From positions 2,184 to 11,312 of the forward strand of contig DCIT01000047.1 of NCBI GenBank assembly GCA_002317145.1: a stretch of 9,129 nucleotides of DNA, given 5' to 3'. Shown in pieces: positions 6,353 to 9,129 of the stretch. The first letter of the stretch is position 1. Every line of letters begins with the position of its first letter. The notes below the pieces were generated by a model that worked only from the letters and a program-made list of their open reading frames with translations, had not been told where the DNA came from and did not search any database. A program made the translations under genes and the position numbers. Source of the stretch: Caryophanales bacterium UBA1719 (GTDB lineage Bacteria; Bacillota_I; Bacilli_A; RFN20; CAG-826).

Positions 6353-7679
6353 ATGCTTTACTAATGAGAATGTAATCGTAATTTTTTAATCTTGATTCTG
6401 TTGTATCTAATGATAATAAAATAGTTATTTCATCTTCACTAGTTGTAGGTTTATTTAATCTAAAACCATCAACGTACTTTGTATCTTTGTTGTATATGTA
6501 TTGCCAATCATCATCGCTTCCACGTTCAAGTTCATAACTATGATTGAAAACTCTTACTTTATAAAACCAAAAAGGAACAATTGTGTTATTAGAATCATAC
6601 ATTCTAAATTCTTGTAATCCTACTGGTATTTCGATATTTCCTTCTTTATTAGTATCTAAAGAAATAATAAAATTGCTTCCATCTTTAAAATTTTCAAATG
6701 CTTCATTAGCAATTTTGATATTATTGTTTTCATCAAATCCTACATGAGAATTAGAACCATTTATTAAACGTGAATCTAAAATCTCTTTAACATCTTTACT
6801 CCATTCTTCACATTTAGCATTTCCATATGTATATTCAAATTCACCACTAAATGTTTCACCAACTTCTTTCTTTTCTCCATATAACATGCTGTAATTGCAA
6901 CTAAGTTTTTTAATTGTTTGAGGAGTATCAAAAGTAACTGAACATTTAACATCTTCAATACCTTCTATCTCTCCTTTCTTAGATTCATATGTATATGTTT
7001 TAGTTTCTTTATTAAATACAAATCCATCATTAAATGCATCATAGAAATTACCAAAAGCATAACCTATATAATCATGAAGCATACTATTCCATGCAACGAT
7101 ATTTTCTTGTCCATCAACCCACTTTAATGGTAAGTGATGATAATCATACATATATACTTTAGTGCCATTCGCGTCTTCTGCTTCTTCATAATCTCCATCA
7201 ACTTTTAAATTTTTAAGTTCATGTGTCTTTCCACCACCTCTTAAATCAGTAAGGACAACAGATGATTTAGTCGTGTAATTTAATTTTTTAGAATAATCGT
7301 TAATATGAACAATATTTTCTAATGAAGCTTTCCATTGTTGTTCAGTAACTTCACCTGTAAATGGAACTGGCTCAGGTTCAGGTGTAGGAGTAGGTTTAGG
7401 AAGTAACATCACTACTGTAGTAGCAATCGCCCCCGCTAATAAAACTCCTGCCGCGCATCCACTAACAATAGCTTTATGTTTAATTAAAGGAACTAAACAA
7501 TATATCTTATTTCCATTCTTATCTTTAACTTCCCAATAAGTTCTTCTTTTATTAACATAAGGCATTTCGTGTTCATAAAATGATAAAAGTCTCCATTTAT
7601 CAAAATCATGATTATATTTATCAAGGAACTGTTGATATGTCTTACCTTTTATGATTTTATAACCTTTTAAATTAACCAT
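6345..7679 (-). CDS. Unrecognised single-pass membrane protein with extracytoplasmic domain (444 aa)
   Basis: I do not recognise a family. Residues 1-69 are a basic, Tyr- and Trp-rich cytoplasmic segment ending in KHK. One hydrophobic helix follows (about 70-93, Ala/Gly/Val-rich), with positive charge before it, predicting N-terminus inside. A proline linker PKPTPTPEPEPVP (94-106) then leads to an acidic, beta-rich outer domain of about 340 residues. There is no lipobox or cleavable signal peptide, no LPxTG sorting signal and no obvious enzyme motif. The outer domain carries three Cys (246, 261, 290). The layout resembles surface or sensor-like proteins of Mollicutes and gut Bacilli. The start is supported by AAAGGAG 9 nt upstream. 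It is a single gene, convergent with the lipid kinase and divergent from the small basic protein gene. Confidence 0.85.
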   Translation of the reverse strand: MVNLKGYKIIKGKTYQQFLDKYNHDFDKWRLLSFYEHEMPYVNKRRTYWEVKDKNGNKIYCLVPLIKHKAIVSGCAAGVLLAGAIATTVVMLLPKPTPTPEPEPVPFTGEVTEQQWKASLENIVHINDYSKKLNYTTKSSVVLTDLRGGGKTHELKNLKVDGDYEEAEDANGTKVYMYDYHHLPLKWVDGQENIVAWNSMLHDYIGYAFGNFYDAFNDGFVFNKETKTYTYESKKGEIEGIEDVKCSVTFDTPQTIKKLSCNYSMLYGEKKEVGETFSGEFEYTYGNAKCEEWSKDVKEILDSRLINGSNSHVGFDENNNIKIANEAFENFKDGSNFIISLDTNKEGNIEIPVGLQEFRMYDSNNTIVPFWFYKVRVFNHSYELERGSDDDWQYIYNKDTKYVDGFRLNKPTTSEDEITILLSLDTTESRLKNYDYILISKASN

Positions 7680-7688
7680 ATAATTATT

Positions 7689-7695
7689 CTCCTTT
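7689..7695 (-). promoter_or_regulatory. Ribosome binding site of the membrane-protein gene
   Basis: On the minus strand this reads AAAGGAG, 9 nt before the ATG at 7679-7677, with the same motif and spacing as the alcohol dehydrogenase gene. Confidence 0.75.
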
Positions 7696-7718
7696 AGTTA
7701 TTTTTAATAACTGCATTG

Positions 7719-7736
7719 ATATTATAACTATAATAT
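7719..7736. promoter_or_regulatory. Symmetric divergent promoter: two opposed TATAAT boxes
   Basis: ATATTATA (7719-7726) and TATAATAT (7729-7736) are perfect inverted copies around a 2-bp AC spacer. The right arm holds a plus-strand TATAAT (7729-7734) facing the small basic protein gene at 7748. The left arm holds a minus-strand TATAAT (7726-7721) facing the membrane-protein gene. No strong -35 is visible for either. The boxes lie so close that polymerase probably cannot occupy both at once; an operator role for the palindrome is an alternative. Confidence 0.5.
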
Positions 7737-7747
7737 TAATAGATACA

Positions 7748-7873
7748 ATGAATAATAAAATTAAATTAAAAGATCCAAACGCTAAAGCAATGTGGGGTAA
7801 AACTAAATCCGTTACTTTTAAAGATAAAACAAAATACACCAGAAAAAGAAAACATAAGAATAAAGATATATGA
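7748..7873 (+). CDS. Small, very basic protein (41 aa), unrecognised
   Basis: A short frame from ATG 7748 to TGA 7871-7873. The protein holds about 15 Lys/Arg against 3 Asp, with DPNAKAMWGKTK near the middle and a basic tail YTRKRKHKNKDI. The composition suggests binding to RNA, ribosomes or DNA, but no function can be named. Three points support it as a real gene: its stop overlaps the HAD phosphatase start in an ATGA, a consensus -10 box (7729-7734) lies just upstream, and it fills what would otherwise be an empty 120-base gap between the promoter and the phosphatase. Against it, no Shine-Dalgarno sequence precedes the ATG, and a lysine-rich peptide can arise by chance in AT-rich DNA. If the -10 is correct, the mRNA leader is only about 7 nt. 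Confidence 0.65.
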   Translation: MNNKIKLKDPNAKAMWGKTKSVTFKDKTKYTRKRKHKNKDI

Positions 7874-8517
7874 TAAAGAACTTAATATTTGACTTAGATG
7901 GAACATTACTTGATACCTTACCGCCAATAAGTAAGGCTATTAACATTACTTTAAAACACTATAAATTAAAATATAAAGTAAGCGTAAAAGAATGCCGTGA
8001 TTATATTGGATATGGTACTCCTTACTTATTAAAAAGTGCTTTTCATAATGAAGATAGAGATGATTATGATGAAGCAATGAAATACTATATAAAGAAACAA
8101 ATAATCACCCATAAAGAAAAAGTTAAAGCCTTTAAAGATATGATCCCTTCTTTAAAATCATTAAAAAAGAAAGGATATAAATTATTTATCGCCACTAATA
8201 AACCATATGAAATCGCTACACTCGCGATAAATAAGGTATATGGTAATAATTTCTTTATTGACATGGAAGCTCAGAAAAAAGATACTCCCAAAAAACCTGA
8301 TCCATATGTCATTAATGAAATTATTAGACGTAATAAATTAAAAAGAAAAGAATGCATTTATATCGGAGATCATGAATGCGATGTAAGAACCTCTATAAAC
8401 GCTAAAATACCATGTCTAATCTTAAAACATGGCTATGGTCATTTATCTGATCCAGTATTTAAAAAAGCGAAAAAAATAATAAACTCACCAAAAGATATCA
8501 TAAAGTATTTAAAATAA
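7870..8517 (+). CDS. HAD-superfamily phosphatase, phosphoglycolate-phosphatase-like
   Basis: A cytoplasmic Mg-dependent phosphatase of the haloacid dehalogenase superfamily, subclass I, closest in style to Gph/PGMB-type enzymes that act on small phosphorylated metabolites such as 2-phosphoglycolate. The four HAD motifs are present in 215 residues: DLDGTLLD (8-15; nucleophile Asp8 and Asp10), ATNK with Thr109, the Lys of KKPDP (141-145), and GDHECD (Asp167, Asp171). A helical cap sits between motifs I and II. Motif IV reads GDHECD where GDSxxD is more usual; both aspartates remain. The start overlaps the stop of the 41-residue basic protein, suggesting coupled translation, since only weak purine-rich sequence precedes it. 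It lies 10 bp before cysS with no terminator between, so the two are probably co-transcribed. The substrate cannot be fixed from motifs alone. Confidence 0.92.
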   Translation: MIKNLIFDLDGTLLDTLPPISKAINITLKHYKLKYKVSVKECRDYIGYGTPYLLKSAFHNEDRDDYDEAMKYYIKKQIITHKEKVKAFKDMIPSLKSLKKKGYKLFIATNKPYEIATLAINKVYGNNFFIDMEAQKKDTPKKPDPYVINEIIRRNKLKRKECIYIGDHECDVRTSINAKIPCLILKHGYGHLSDPVFKKAKKIINSPKDIIKYLK

Positions 8518-8527
8518 ATAATAGAGT

Positions 8528-9129
8528 ATGGAAATAAAAGTATATAACTCATTAACTAATAAATTAGAAATCTTCAAACCAATAAAAGAAAACGAAGTAT
8601 CTATTTATGTATGTGGTTCAACAGTCTATGATTCTCCGCATATTGGTAACTTACGTCCAATAATTACTTTTGATGTTTTAGTACGCTTATTTAAATACTT
8701 AGGATATAAAGTAACGTATGTCAGTAACTACACTGATGTCGACGATAAAATAATTAACAAAGCATTAAAAGAAAATGTATCTGAAATCGAAATCGCGAAT
8801 AGATATATTAAAGAAATAGAAGAAGTAAGAAAACTAGTAAATGCTTTAGATCCAACATATAAACCACGCGTAACTGAATACATGAATAAAATTATTTCTT
8901 ATGTAGATAATCTAGTAAAAACTAATCATGCCTATAAACTAAATAACGATGTTTATTTTAAAGTAGATTCTATTCCTAACTATGGAGAATTATCTAAGAT
9001 AAACATTGATGAACTTAAAGTCGGTGCAAGAATAGAATCTAATTTAAATAAATCATCTCCATTAGATTTTGCTTTATGGAAAGAAACAAAAGATAATGGC
9101 ATTAAATGGAAATCCCCTTGGGGAGAAGG
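8528..9129 (+). CDS. cysS: Cysteine--tRNA ligase (CysRS), 3' end missing
   Basis: Charges tRNA-Cys with cysteine; class I synthetase. The first 200 codons are visible from ATG 8528 and the frame is still open at the window edge, against a usual length near 450-480 residues. The N-terminus MEIKVYNSLTNKLEIFKPI is typical of CysRS, followed by IYVCGSTVYDSPHIGNLRP with the zinc/cysteine-binding Cys29 and the HIGN form of the HIGH motif (38-41), then YTDVDDKII and, near the edge, DFALWK and the SPWGE that carries conserved residues of the active site. Position 31 is Ser where CGPTVY is common. Only a weak purine patch lies before the ATG, and the gap to the phosphatase gene is 10 bp, so it is likely expressed from the promoter near 7729 or an unseen internal one. 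Confidence 0.96.
   Translation, partial: MEIKVYNSLTNKLEIFKPIKENEVSIYVCGSTVYDSPHIGNLRPIITFDVLVRLFKYLGYKVTYVSNYTDVDDKIINKALKENVSEIEIANRYIKEIEEVRKLVNALDPTYKPRVTEYMNKIISYVDNLVKTNHAYKLNNDVYFKVDSIPNYGELSKINIDELKVGARIESNLNKSSPLDFALWKETKDNGIKWKSPWGE

Noticed and set aside
6776..6958. Minus-strand open frame of 60 codons
   Set aside because: It is an out-of-frame shadow within the 444-residue membrane-protein gene and has no start signal.
1..9129. Recoding of TGA as tryptophan
   Set aside because: TGA ends the 5'-nucleotidase gene in an ATGA overlap, and conserved tryptophans are encoded by TGG.
1..9129. CRISPR arrays, insertion sequences, rRNA or long repeats
   Set aside because: No regularly spaced repeats, terminal inverted repeats with a transposase, or rRNA-like sequence were seen.

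Overview
The window is strongly AT-rich and gene-dense. It looks like chromosomal DNA from a low-GC Gram-positive bacterium (Bacillota or a Mollicutes-like relative). Supporting signs are AAGGAGG/AAAGGAG ribosome binding sites, hairpin-plus-T-run terminators and a Firmicutes-type glutamyl-tRNA synthetase. TGA is used as a stop codon (clearest at 5475-5477) and Trp is TGG throughout, so the code is standard rather than the Mycoplasma/Spiroplasma code. A host such as an uncultured gut Bacilli/RF39-like lineage or an Acholeplasma relative is plausible, but this is inference from composition and gene style.

Layout. 2-1579: gltX, cut off at its 5' end, followed 18 bp later by a tRNA-Glu(CUC) and a terminator. 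1735-2501: a self-contained two-gene unit (DUF4160 protein, then a DUF2442 protein with a C-terminal helix-turn-helix) with its own -10 elements, a strong RBS and a perfect 12-bp hairpin at its end. 2510-3733 (minus): iron-containing alcohol dehydrogenase. 3813-6352: a lipoprotein 5'-nucleotidase/UshA-like enzyme and a diacylglycerol-kinase-family lipid kinase, joined by an ATGA overlap. 6345-7679 (minus): an unrecognised single-pass membrane-anchored protein whose 3' end overlaps the lipid kinase gene by 8 bp. 7748-9129: an unannotated 41-residue very basic protein, a HAD-family phosphatase (ATGA overlap) and the first 200 codons of cysS, which runs off the window.

gltX and cysS flank the window on the same strand. 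In many Firmicutes they are close neighbours (gltX-cysE-cysS). Here about 7 kb of unrelated genes in both orientations lie between them and cysE is not present, so the interval can be read as a cargo or rearranged segment within an ancestral translation-gene neighbourhood.

The most interesting items are the DUF4160/DUF2442-HTH pair, the near-leaderless starts at 3813 and 7748, a symmetric divergent promoter at 7719-7736, the small basic protein upstream of the phosphatase, and the unknown membrane protein. There is no CRISPR array, insertion sequence or rRNA. No gene-free stretch exceeds 300 bases.
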